The translations under genes and the position numbers were made by a program. This document shows, piece by piece, positions 24,330-32,637 of a stretch of DNA of 35,426 nucleotides (positions within the stretch are counted from its first letter, which is position 1; the number at the start of each line of letters is the position of its first letter). The stretch is from Ruminobacter sp. (GTDB lineage Bacteria > Pseudomonadota > Gammaproteobacteria > Enterobacterales > Succinivibrionaceae), in the NCBI GenBank assembly GCA_017940385.1, contig JAGAYS010000011.1, positions 1 through 35,426 of the forward strand, read 5' to 3'. The notes under the pieces are model-generated. The model ran no database searches. It saw only the letters and a program-made list of their open reading frames with translations, and was not told where the DNA came from.

Positions 24330-25820
24330 CTACAGTGCACAGCAACTCTGCTGCTTCTCTCTCTGACGGTAAACCTTTACGTTCTGGAATCCCTGATCCT
24401 TGAGATACATTGCCTGCATCTTACTCATTACGCCTTTCTCACAGTACAAAAGATATGTTTTGGTCTGATCAAGATCCTTAAATACTGAAGAAATCTTAAA
24501 GAAAGGAATGGTAAGATGCGGTTTATCAGTAATGAGAGGTTTGGCATCAATCTCATCCTGAGCCCTGATATCAACAACCACCTCATTGCTTGCGGCATAA
24601 TCGGTTATTTCCACGTCTCCGCCGATCATTTCCTTGGTATCTTCAGGAATATCCCTTATATCCATCCATTTGGACGCTTCAGCAAGCTCTTCAACGAGAG
24701 ACATGTCAATCTTGCTTTCTTCGGATTCCACAAAATTTATGTCTGCCTTTACGGTAGGACGATCGGAAATAACACCACAGTATTCAGGCATCGTTTCGGC
24801 AAAATGAATTGTGCCTATTTCCCTTGCCTTATCGATGATATCCTGCTTGTCGGTTACGGCCAAAGGTCTCAGTATGAGGGTATCGGTAACCCTGTCAATA
24901 ACAGACAGATTTGTCAGTGTCTGGCTGGATACCTGACCTACGCTCTCGCCGGTTACGAGTGCTCCAGCACCAAGCTTTTTGGCAATGATTGAAGCTATGC
25001 GCATCATCATGCGCTTTAAAATCACTCCCCTTACGCTGTGATCGGTCTTGGTCAGAATCTCTCCCACCATTTTCTCAAAAGGAACGCTGATAAAACGAAC
25101 CTTGTGTGATGAAGAGTATTTGTCCCAGATATAATAGCTTTCCTGCTTAACACCTATCTCGTGGGCATTTCCGCCCATATTAAAGAAAAGATAGTGCACG
25201 CGACAGCCGCGTCTGATGAACATATAAGAGGATACCCCGGAATCAAATCCTCCGGATATGAGACTCAAAACCTCTTCCTGAGTTGACAGAGGATACCCAC
25301 CCATACCCTGATAAACTGAGGTTATGAGGAACATTCGGTTATTGTCAATTTCAAGATTGATTACCATATCAGGATTTTTGAGCTTAACGCCTCGTGAACT
25401 GAAATTCTGATTGAGACCGCCACCAACGTATTTTTCCACATCAATGGACTTAAAATCCTGATTCCCTTTTCTCTTAACACGAACACAGAAAGTCTTATCC
25501 TGAATTTTAGAGCCGTAAACGGTAGCAACCTTTTCGTAAATGTCATGCATTGACTCATACTCGAACTCTTCTGATTCGAGAATTGCGTGAATTCCGGGAA
25601 TACGGCACAGAAACTCCGCAATTTCCTCAGGAGTTTTAGTGCATGGACATTCTTCATCAAGACGCACTACCAGCTTGTCCCAGCAGTCCTGTATTTTTAC
25701 CTTGACGGATACCCTGTTGAGAACATTTCTGATATTTCTCTGCAGGACCTTGGACATTTCCTGTCTTACGGATTTACTTTTAACGATTATTTCAGGAAAA
25801 AACTTAATTATGTATTTCAT
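24330..25820 (-). CDS. thiI: tRNA 4-thiouridine synthetase / thiamine sulfurtransferase
   Basis: ThiI makes 4-thiouridine-8 in tRNA and supplies sulfur for the thiazole of thiamine in gammaproteobacteria. I chose the ATG at 25820 because the protein then starts MKYIIKFFPEIIVKSKSVRQ like E. coli ThiI; an upstream in-frame start would add 20 residues. The 496-residue product has an N-terminal ferredoxin-like and THUMP region and the PP-loop SGGFDS at 189-194. Cys348 is in PEYCGVISDRPTVKA. A C-terminal rhodanese domain carries the sulfur-carrying Cys460 in LLYCEKGVMS. After the usual VKVYR end it has an extra tail of 11 residues ending in SCCAL. It is convergent with yajL. Confidence 0.97.
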   Translation of the reverse strand: MKYIIKFFPEIIVKSKSVRQEMSKVLQRNIRNVLNRVSVKVKIQDCWDKLVVRLDEECPCTKTPEEIAEFLCRIPGIHAILESEEFEYESMHDIYEKVATVYGSKIQDKTFCVRVKRKGNQDFKSIDVEKYVGGGLNQNFSSRGVKLKNPDMVINLEIDNNRMFLITSVYQGMGGYPLSTQEEVLSLISGGFDSGVSSYMFIRRGCRVHYLFFNMGGNAHEIGVKQESYYIWDKYSSSHKVRFISVPFEKMVGEILTKTDHSVRGVILKRMMMRIASIIAKKLGAGALVTGESVGQVSSQTLTNLSVIDRVTDTLILRPLAVTDKQDIIDKAREIGTIHFAETMPEYCGVISDRPTVKADINFVESEESKIDMSLVEELAEASKWMDIRDIPEDTKEMIGGDVEITDYAASNEVVVDIRAQDEIDAKPLITDKPHLTIPFFKISSVFKDLDQTKTYLLYCEKGVMSKMQAMYLKDQGFQNVKVYRQREKQQSCCAL

Positions 25821-25927
25821 AAAAAGGCGTATATCGTATTTATGCAGTAAAAACAAGGACACAAATATCTTGTGTCCCATTCAAATCTCCAGACTAGACG
25901 AATAATTCCAACTGTTCAATCAGGAAA

Positions 25928-26542
25928 TTACTCATGATCGTGATGATGGCAGCAACATTCGTGATCATCATCGTCATGGTCGTGATGGTGTCTGCCGCAG
26001 CATTCATGATCTTCATCATGATGATGCTTTCCACAGCATTCGTGTCCGTCTTCGTGATCATGTCCGTGACAGCAGCCGTGAGCACCGTGTACATGACCAT
26101 GTTCTATTTCCGAATCGGTTGCCTGCCTTACGTCTATAATATCCACAAGGAACTTCAGCGTCATGCCGGCAAGAGGATGATTACCGTCAACAACAACGGT
26201 ATTACCCTTAATTTCCTTAACAACGATAGGCTTCTTTCCCATATCGGTATCAGCTAGGAAGCTGTCACCAACGTTAAGTTCCATCCCCTCGAACATATTG
26301 ATGTCGATTTCCTGAATCAGTTCAGGATGTCTGATGCCGTAAGCACGATCAGGCTGTACCAGTACGTCAACCCTGTCTCCTTTTTCCTTTCCCATCAGAG
26401 CGTCTTCAAGACCCGGAACAATGTTGGAATGACCGATAAGAACTTCCATGGCATCCTGACCATTGGTTGTGTCAAGAACCTGTCCGTTTTCATCAGTAAC
26501 GATATAGTCAATTGACACTACAGTATTAGAGGTAATTTTCAT
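25928..26542 (-). CDS. slyD: FKBP-type peptidyl-prolyl isomerase with metal-binding tail (SlyD)
   Basis: SlyD is a cytoplasmic prolyl isomerase and chaperone that binds nickel and assists hydrogenase maturation. The 204-residue product has an FKBP core split by an insert-in-flap domain (residues about 72-130; core motifs VLIGHSNIVPGLEDALMG and GMTLKFLVDIIDVR). From residue 148 the tail is almost only His, Cys, Asp, Glu and Gly, with 21 His and 9 Cys. It includes three successive HECC units, two of them followed by G-x-HHHD and the last by C-HHHD. The length is close to E. coli SlyD (196). It has an extended -10 promoter upstream. Confidence 0.95.
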   Translation of the reverse strand: MKITSNTVVSIDYIVTDENGQVLDTTNGQDAMEVLIGHSNIVPGLEDALMGKEKGDRVDVLVQPDRAYGIRHPELIQEIDINMFEGMELNVGDSFLADTDMGKKPIVVKEIKGNTVVVDGNHPLAGMTLKFLVDIIDVRQATDSEIEHGHVHGAHGCCHGHDHEDGHECCGKHHHDEDHECCGRHHHDHDDDDHECCCHHHDHE

Positions 26543-26592
26543 AAATGAATAATCTCAGTAAAATCATCTAACAAATTAAACAAACCCAACAG

Positions 26593-26601
26593 ATTATATC
26601 A
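26593..26601 (-). promoter_or_regulatory. Extended -10 promoter of slyD
   Basis: Read on the minus strand, the sequence is TGATATAAT (TG, one base, then TATAAT), an extended -10 element that needs no good -35 box. It lies about 50 bp upstream of the slyD start codon. Confidence 0.55.
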
Positions 26602-26848
26602 TATCGATCCGTATAAATACGTTAAGTTCATGCTTTTAATTATAAGAACCTGTGCGAATTATTTGTTTTCAAATGAAAAATTACATTCTGTTTTAACGAA
26701 TACTCCTTATTTATCGGGATTCTTCACGGTTTTTCATTTCCTTGCGTGATTGGTGCGCATTTATAAAATTTCTGGTGGGATTTCTTAATCGTCATCGGAA
26801 AAGAGTAAATCATCTTTTATGGACAGTACCGGAAATATATATTAAACT

Positions 26849-26926
26849 CACTGAGGATACTGACGAACGCTGAAATTCAGAACAAGTACGTCTGACTCAT
26901 TATTTCAGCACCCGCAGGCCTCAGTG
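26849..26926. repeat. Nested inverted repeat (candidate structured RNA)
   Basis: CACTGAGG (26849-26856) pairs with CCTCAGTG (26919-26926). Inside it, GCTGAAAT (26869-26876) pairs with ATTTCAGC (26902-26909), and TCAG/CTGA (26877-26880 with 26892-26895) can extend the inner stem. Two perfect 8-bp helices nested in 78 bp are unlikely in random sequence. No T-run follows, so it is not a simple terminator. It could be part of the yheS leader or a small RNA. Confidence 0.45.
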
Positions 26927-27032
26927 TATTCCGGCGCATACGACGCTTTTTATCAGATTACGTAAACATCTGAGATCACGACTACGGCACGATCAGCAAA
27001 AGCTTATCACAAAATAACATTAAACAGACATC

Positions 27033-28979
27033 ATGATCTATATTAACAATCTGGAAATAATGCGTGGCACCACAACACTGCTTCAGGATGCCACGGCTAC
27101 CATATATCCGCATAAAAGGGTTGGACTTGTAGGCCGTAACGGATGCGGTAAATCAACTCTGTTTGCGGCAATCAAAGGCGAATTTACACCTGAAAACGGC
27201 GAAATCATTGTTCCCAGCGGTTGGGTTATCAGTTCCGTTGCTCAGGAGACTCCGGGGCTTGACCGGAGTGCAGTTGACTACGTAATGGATGGCGATAAAA
27301 AATACCGCAGCCTTCAGCGCAAGATGCAGGATGCCGAGGAAACCCACAATGGAATGGCCATTGCTGAAATCCATTCCGAACTGGAAAACATCGGGGCATA
27401 TACAATAAAAAGCCGTGCAGAGACACTGCTGACCGGTCTCGGATTCAGCCGTGACGAATATACAAAGCCTGTTAAGAACTTTTCCGGCGGATGGCGAATG
27501 AGACTTAATCTGGCTCAGGCTCTGCTCTGCCCTTCAGACCTTCTTCTTCTCGACGAACCCACAAACCATCTTGATCTTGATACCGTAATATGGCTCGAGG
27601 ACTGGCTTAAAAATTATCAGGGAACACTGATAATCATTTCTCATGACAGAGACTTTTTAGACAATATCTGTACCCATATCATTCATATGGAAAACCAGAA
27701 ACTTAACATGTATACCGGAAATTTCTCCGGTTTCGAAGAAGAACGAGCTCAGAAAATAAAGCTGCAGCAGGCTCTTTATGAAAAGCAGCAGGCTCAGCTT
27801 TCTCACCTTCAGGCTTTTGTGGATAAATTCAGATACAAGGCAACAAAAGCCAAACAGGCGCAAAGCCGTCTCAAAGCAATGGAAAAAATGGAAAGAATCG
27901 TGCTTGCTCACTACGATTCACCATTTTCCTTTGAATTCAGAGACAGTCCGGAACTGCCTCAGACTCTTGTTCGCATGGAAAATCTTAATGCCGGATACCC
28001 TGATAAGACCGTGCTTACGGATGTAAAAATAAACCTTGTTCCAGGATCAAGAATAGGCCTTCTCGGACGTAATGGTGCAGGTAAGTCCACCTTTATAAAA
28101 ACAATTGCCGGTATCCTGCCTCCTCTCGGAGGAACTGTCGAAATAGCCAAAGGGATAAGGGTAGGATACTTTGCCCAGCATCAGCTGGAATATCTGGACG
28201 ATGAGGGAACCCCTTTATCACACCTTACCCGCCTTGCCGAAAATCACAAGGAATTGGAACTAAGATCCTTCCTGGGAGGCTTTGGATTCAGCGGAGACAA
28301 GGCCCTGGACAAGGTTCGCCACTTCAGCGGCGGTGAAAAGGCACGTCTTGTACTTGCCCTAATTGTATGGCAGAGACCAAACCTCCTGCTTCTTGACGAA
28401 CCTACAAACCACCTTGACCTGAACATGAGAGAGGCAATAATTCTGGCACTTTCCGACTTTAAGGGAGCCCTGATTGTTGTCTCTCACGACAGACACCTGC
28501 TAAAAACAACCACAAATGAATTCTACCTTGTAAGCGAGGGAAGAGTTTCTCAGTTCAACGGAGATCTGGATGATTACCACGACTATCTGATTGAGCTTGA
28601 TAAGAAAACAGAACAGTTAAGAAAAGAGCAAACAAAGTCTCAGAATGAAATAAAAACCAATCAGAAGACATCATTTAAATCAAAAGAACAGAAAAAGCTT
28701 GAGGCTGAATTCAGAGAAAAGCTCCGTCCGCTGAAAAAGGAAATTGAAAACCTGGACAGAAAAATGACCCTGCTCACCTCTGAAAAGGAACAGTTGGAAG
28801 AAAGACTTGCTGACGAAAATCTCTACAGCCCTGAACATAAAGAAGAACTTCAGCAGATTCTGCTTAAACAGAGTCAGGTCACATCAAAGCTTGAGGAAAC
28901 AGAAATGATGTGGATGGAAAAAAGCGAGCTTCTGGAACAACAGACAAATGAATTCAATAAATCTCAGAACATGGATTAA
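27033..28979 (+). CDS. yheS: ABC-F ribosome-associated ATPase, YheS type
   Basis: ABC-F proteins have two ATPase domains and no membrane part. They act on the ribosome, where YheS is linked to relief of translational stalling. The 648-residue product has Walker A motifs GRNGCGKST (34-42) and GRNGAGKST, two LSGG-like signatures (FSGGWRMRLNLAQAL and FSGGEKARLVLAL) and two Walker B motifs (LLLDEPTNHLDLDT and LLLDEPTNHLDLNM). A P-site tRNA-interaction linker lies between the domains. The C-terminal 120 residues are a charged coiled coil, as in YheS. There is no obvious ribosome site before the ATG. rlmJ follows 18 bp later. Confidence 0.93.
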   Translation: MIYINNLEIMRGTTTLLQDATATIYPHKRVGLVGRNGCGKSTLFAAIKGEFTPENGEIIVPSGWVISSVAQETPGLDRSAVDYVMDGDKKYRSLQRKMQDAEETHNGMAIAEIHSELENIGAYTIKSRAETLLTGLGFSRDEYTKPVKNFSGGWRMRLNLAQALLCPSDLLLLDEPTNHLDLDTVIWLEDWLKNYQGTLIIISHDRDFLDNICTHIIHMENQKLNMYTGNFSGFEEERAQKIKLQQALYEKQQAQLSHLQAFVDKFRYKATKAKQAQSRLKAMEKMERIVLAHYDSPFSFEFRDSPELPQTLVRMENLNAGYPDKTVLTDVKINLVPGSRIGLLGRNGAGKSTFIKTIAGILPPLGGTVEIAKGIRVGYFAQHQLEYLDDEGTPLSHLTRLAENHKELELRSFLGGFGFSGDKALDKVRHFSGGEKARLVLALIVWQRPNLLLLDEPTNHLDLNMREAIILALSDFKGALIVVSHDRHLLKTTTNEFYLVSEGRVSQFNGDLDDYHDYLIELDKKTEQLRKEQTKSQNEIKTNQKTSFKSKEQKKLEAEFREKLRPLKKEIENLDRKMTLLTSEKEQLEERLADENLYSPEHKEELQQILLKQSQVTSKLEETEMMWMEKSELLEQQTNEFNKSQNMD

Positions 28980-28997
28980 ACCAACAGGAAATATAAT

Positions 28998-29852
28998 ATG
29001 CTGAGCTACAGACACGGCTTTCACGCCGGAAACCACGCCGACGTGTTAAAACACATGGTTTTATGTCTTATCCTGCGACATCTTAAGGCTAAAGGCAAAC
29101 CGTTAAGTTACATTGATACTCACTCCGGTGCCGGGGCATATTCACTTCAGAGTGCCTGGAGTCAGCAGACATCAGAATATAAGAACGGCGTTGAAAAGAT
29201 AATGAACAACCGGATTCTGATGGATGCCGTACCGGAATACTACAAAATCATAGACACGGTTAACGAAGGAGAGTCATCACTCAAATACTACCCGGGATCT
29301 CCGATGTTTACGGCTCAGATTCTTGACGATTCCGACAATGCCCACTTTATGGAGCTTCATCCAACGGAATACGACAACCTGAAATACAACCTCCACCACT
29401 ACGCGTACTGTCATGTTCATCACCGTGATGCGGAAGAAGGACTGCTCGCCCTACTGCCACCTGCAATCCGCCGTGGTCTGATTTTTATAGACCCATCCTA
29501 TGAACTTGAAAATGATTACAAAAACACCGTAAACATGGTCAAAAAGGCCCATCTCAAGTTTTCACAGGGAATTTATGCCATATGGTACCCACTTCTCGGT
29601 AAAGCAGCAGACAAAAGCTATGAATTGGTAAGAAATCTAACGAAGCTTAATATTAAAAGAACCATACGCGCAGAATTCACTGTATGTGCACAGGACTCTA
29701 TCATGGGAATGCACGGTTCAGGAATGATAATCTGTAATGCGCCATTTAATCTTATAGACGATCTTCGAAAGATACTGCCGGAAATAACAAGTTCCCTGGC
29801 ACTGGATGATACTGCAAAATACAGACTTGAAATGCTCACTGCCGAAGACTGA
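28998..29852 (+). CDS. rlmJ: 23S rRNA (adenine2030-N6)-methyltransferase
   Basis: RlmJ methylates A2030 of 23S rRNA using S-adenosylmethionine. The 284-residue product starts MLSYRHGFHAGNHADVLKHM, the diagnostic N-terminus. It has YIDTHSGAGAY for the cofactor site (about 38-48) and the catalytic DPSY motif at 165-168, a variant of DPPY. The length agrees with E. coli (280). It follows yheS by 18 bp with an AGGAA site, so the two are likely in one operon of ribosome-related genes, and a strong hairpin terminator follows. Confidence 0.96.
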   Translation: MLSYRHGFHAGNHADVLKHMVLCLILRHLKAKGKPLSYIDTHSGAGAYSLQSAWSQQTSEYKNGVEKIMNNRILMDAVPEYYKIIDTVNEGESSLKYYPGSPMFTAQILDDSDNAHFMELHPTEYDNLKYNLHHYAYCHVHHRDAEEGLLALLPPAIRRGLIFIDPSYELENDYKNTVNMVKKAHLKFSQGIYAIWYPLLGKAADKSYELVRNLTKLNIKRTIRAEFTVCAQDSIMGMHGSGMIICNAPFNLIDDLRKILPEITSSLALDDTAKYRLEMLTAED

Positions 29853-29875
29853 TTAAGTTAATAAGCCCAGACAGC

Positions 29876-29936
29876 AAAGTGCCCGGCTTCATAGCACGCA
29901 CCCTATATGGATATACTATGATGCCGGGCACTTTTA
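29876..29936. terminator. Long bidirectional terminator between rlmJ and pilE
   Basis: An 11-bp GC-rich stem (AAGTGCCCGGC 29877-29887 with 29923-29933) continues after one unpaired base with TCATAG/CTATGA (29889-29894 with 29916-29921). It is flanked by AAA on the left and TTT on the right, so it can stop both convergent genes. Confidence 0.85.
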
Positions 29937-29958
29937 ATATGTCAGATGAATTACAAAA

Positions 29959-30381
29959 CTACCAGCACTTATGCAGATCTGTAGTTAAAGCACTTTCATT
30001 GTTAAGAGAAAACTTTCTTCCCAAATGATTTATAGCCAACTGCTGACAGTTTTTCTTATCACGCTTTTGTGAATCTTTCGCAGTAACTATAAGCGTATAT
30101 GTATTTTCAGTATCATCTGTAAGATTCAGAGTGTAATGCTTAGCTATCTCAGCCGGCAGAGTGTAGTTTTGAAGACAGTCAGTATAATTGTTATTTAATG
30201 AATAACAATTTTCCATTCTGCTCGCAATCCTCATTAGTTCCTGCTCAGCCTCAGACCTTCTAGCCTGTGCAACATAATTTCCAAATGACGGAATGGCAAT
30301 CATGGCAAGGATACTGACAATGGCCATGGTTATAAGCAATTCAACTAAAGTAAAACCCTGTTTTTTTAATAATTTATTCAT
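29959..30381 (-). CDS. pilE: Type IV pilus minor pilin, PilE type
   Basis: The product read from the ATG at 30381 has 140 residues and starts MNKLLKKQG, then FTLVELLITMAIVSILAMIA, a standard prepilin signal cut after Gly9 with Glu5 of the mature protein. An AGGAT site supports this start; an earlier in-frame one would overlap pilX. The rest shows IPSFGNYVAQARRSEAEQEL and the family habit of four cysteines in the second half, ending in KCW. It is the last gene of the minor-pilin operon and is followed by a terminator. Such pilins prime pilus assembly at the tip. Confidence 0.85.
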   Translation of the reverse strand: MNKLLKKQGFTLVELLITMAIVSILAMIAIPSFGNYVAQARRSEAEQELMRIASRMENCYSLNNNYTDCLQNYTLPAEIAKHYTLNLTDDTENTYTLIVTAKDSQKRDKKNCQQLAINHLGRKFSLNNESALTTDLHKCW

Positions 30382-30391
30382 GACGTCTATC

Positions 30392-31039
30392 CTATAAAGT
30401 AGCTTTTTTGATTCTGACATTAGACTGAACAATGGATGCGGAACGCTGGTTGCCTACACTATCTAAACCTTTGGATGAAACTCGCAGATAACAATACTTA
30501 TAGTGAACCTGACTACCGGTTACAATTGACGCATTTGCCGAAGTGCAACCACGATATTCAGTAAGAACTGAGGTCGTACCATCATCCTTTACAGGAGCGC
30601 CGTTCTTAAGAACCACACACGATGGACAAGCGGCACGCTTCCAATTATCCTCATTTCTGTACCAAGGATCGGTATCACCATTCGCTCTCAGCTGACTATT
30701 TGGTTTAACCTGTATAGCTCCTCGGAAAAAAGCTGCTGTATCGTTAGCATTCAACGGTTGTCCACCAACTACCCAGTTCTCTTTTCCAGCGAATTGGGTC
30801 GAGAAGATCTCATCGTCATCTAACGTTGGACGTAAATCAGAAACAGTACCCACAAAATTTATGACTCTGTTTACGCCTGACACTGCATTACTTGTTCCTA
30901 AAACCCTTCCGTAATTGGAGTTATCGCTTCGCTGAGTCTTGGAAGACACACTGGCCAAAGTAATTGCCACGATGCCTATAATAACTGTTACCATCAAGGC
31001 GACTACAAGAGCAACACCTTTTTGTTTTTTTATAATCAT
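30392..31039 (-). CDS. pilX: Type IV pilus minor pilin, PilX type
   Basis: The 215-residue product starts MIIKKQKG, then VALVVALMVTVIIGIVAITL. Like PilX proteins it lacks the usual Glu5 and has a long hydrophobic stalk. The globular part is rich in Asn, Ser and Thr with cysteines near 138-141, 165 and 183. It lies 12 bp after pilW with a GAGGG site and 10 bp before pilE. In related operons a large pilY1 gene sits between pilX and pilE; it is missing here. Confidence 0.83.
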   Translation of the reverse strand: MIIKKQKGVALVVALMVTVIIGIVAITLASVSSKTQRSDNSNYGRVLGTSNAVSGVNRVINFVGTVSDLRPTLDDDEIFSTQFAGKENWVVGGQPLNANDTAAFFRGAIQVKPNSQLRANGDTDPWYRNEDNWKRAACPSCVVLKNGAPVKDDGTTSVLTEYRGCTSANASIVTGSQVHYKYCYLRVSSKGLDSVGNQRSASIVQSNVRIKKATL

Positions 31040-31051
31040 TATGCCACCCTC

Positions 31052-32020
31052 TTAATTGAAATTAGAACTATTAACCAATGAAACCGTCCCTGAAATCACC
31101 TTGTGCATATAAGACAGCTGATCATCAGGTATCTGATAACTGTTAAAATTTGCCTGCACATTACCAACGGTCTGATCACAGACAACAGCATAAACCAACC
31201 TGTCCTGCACTTCAGTCGTAGGGCAAGGGCTACTGTTCGTTACATAATCACCAGCACTAAAAAGAGTCTTGGTGGAGCCACGCTGAGCCTTTACGATATT
31301 CTGTGCTGTATTCTGAGCAGTAACGATAGAATACTTAACAAGATTAATATAAGGCCAATGTGTTTTTACTGAGGAGGCCGGATAAAATGCCCCGCCTCTG
31401 CCGTAAATCGTTGTCCCATATAAAATTCTCATGGCCTTGACGTTGGAATCAACAATCACAGGGTCATCAAGATCCCAATTTGATCCATCCTCTGATACCA
31501 ATGTCTTTTGATTGCACACTAAACCATCATCATTTACGGACAACTCAACTTCTAACATCACGGTATTAGGAACAACCTGTCCTCTGCAGTCAAAAATAAA
31601 TCCATTGGCTGTTTTGTCAGTCTCACCTGCCAAATCATCATCCAAAGAAGATCCATAAAATCTAAACTTTACCTTGCTGTTTCCGTTAGCTTCAGTTCCC
31701 CCGAGAATAAAGGAACCGTCTATCCAGTCACCGTCATTATAATAAGTCGCATCAGTTCCGAATTTGGATTGCTGTTTCACATAAAGTCTGTTTTGCATAA
31801 CATTTTTAATGTTTACAAAACCAGCCTGAAACAAAAGGTTGTTAACATAATTATCAACCTGTCGTGCACTTTTTCCTGAACGGGCAGTTGCACTTGATAT
31901 TCCAAAATTCAGCCAGCTTGATGAAAGCATCTTATACAGCCCCGCAACAATAATTGAGGCTACGAGAATGCTTATCATCAGTTCAATTAAACCAAAACCC
32001 TTTGTCTTAAAAGATCTCAT
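31052..32020 (-). CDS. pilW: Type IV pilus minor pilin, PilW type
   Basis: The 322-residue product starts MRSFKTKG, then FGLIELMISILVASIIVAGLY, the PilW version of the prepilin signal. It continues with a long globular domain having few cysteines until the end. PilW is the largest of these minor pilins, and the length fits. Its ATG overlaps the pilV stop codon (ATGA), so translation is likely coupled. It belongs to the set that, with PilV, PilX and FimT, forms the pilus tip complex. Confidence 0.85.
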   Translation of the reverse strand: MRSFKTKGFGLIELMISILVASIIVAGLYKMLSSSWLNFGISSATARSGKSARQVDNYVNNLLFQAGFVNIKNVMQNRLYVKQQSKFGTDATYYNDGDWIDGSFILGGTEANGNSKVKFRFYGSSLDDDLAGETDKTANGFIFDCRGQVVPNTVMLEVELSVNDDGLVCNQKTLVSEDGSNWDLDDPVIVDSNVKAMRILYGTTIYGRGGAFYPASSVKTHWPYINLVKYSIVTAQNTAQNIVKAQRGSTKTLFSAGDYVTNSSPCPTTEVQDRLVYAVVCDQTVGNVQANFNSYQIPDDQLSYMHKVISGTVSLVNSSNFN

Positions 32021-32628
32021 AACATCACCTCAACCCTGCTACATACAACACGATCCTTAATACGAGCTATATTCAGTTCATCGTCTACATCGCTGTCTTC
32101 ATCTCCGTCTAACGGACAATACCTAGCAACAGTAACTTTTACACGCTCATCAGGAGTCTGATCATCCTTCACACCAGCCTGCTTAGGTATGTACGCATAG
32201 CTAATCTTCAGCGAATAAGAGTTTAATGTTTGGAGAGTGGTAGGAGTTCTGGTGAGCCTAAATGCAATATCGTAAGCAATTATTCCTGAGGCGTTTTTTA
32301 CCTTATCGCATAAAACACCAACACCATCAGCCAGAACTGAAAGATCAGAATTATTCTTGTACTTCAGTTGGCCTGCACCTGTTGTACAGTTAAAATTAAT
32401 GGCGTTACCTTGGGCATCCCAGTTTAAAGATATAAGGGCACGATTACTTACCTGAAACAGCTTAATAAAATCGTTAAATATGGCTGTTTCTGATGTTCTG
32501 GCGAATGATCCGCTCAATGCTCTGGCACTGTGTGCCTGAAGCGCAGCAAAGCCAAGCATGGCTATGGAAACAATAAGCATTGAGACAAGAAGCTCAATAA
32601 GTGAGAATCCTTTTTGCTTTACTGACAT
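32017..32628 (-). CDS. pilV: Type IV pilus minor pilin, PilV type
   Basis: The 203-residue product starts MSVKQKG, then FSLIELLVSMLIVSIAMLGF and AALQAHSARAL, which is the PilV pattern. Three cysteines lie in the middle and two near the end. The ribosome site AGGAGGT at a good distance is strong and overlaps the fimT stop codon. It shares four bases with pilW. Confidence 0.86.
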   Translation of the reverse strand: MSVKQKGFSLIELLVSMLIVSIAMLGFAALQAHSARALSGSFARTSETAIFNDFIKLFQVSNRALISLNWDAQGNAINFNCTTGAGQLKYKNNSDLSVLADGVGVLCDKVKNASGIIAYDIAFRLTRTPTTLQTLNSYSLKISYAYIPKQAGVKDDQTPDERVKVTVARYCPLDGDEDSDVDDELNIARIKDRVVCSRVEVML

Positions 32629-32637
32629 AAATACCTC

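Larger units (their letters stand above)
26543..27032. other. slyD/yheS divergent intergenic region
   Basis: This 490-bp gap holds the slyD promoter on the left. A nested inverted-repeat structure lies at 26849-26926 (listed separately). The yheS upstream region shows no clear consensus promoter. A 57-codon plus-strand frame without an ATG ends near 26868, and I do not recognise it. Confidence 0.45.

Noticed and set aside
25934-26257. A 107-codon plus-strand frame rich in Met, Ile and Val, looking like a membrane protein
   Set aside because: It is the reverse complement of the His/Asp-rich SlyD tail, where GAT/CAT codons read as ATC/ATG; a shadow.
26690-26868. An open stretch of 57 codons before yheS with a hydrophobic then basic segment
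   Set aside because: It has no ATG and no ribosome site, and does not resemble a known family; it may be a gene remnant but cannot be supported.
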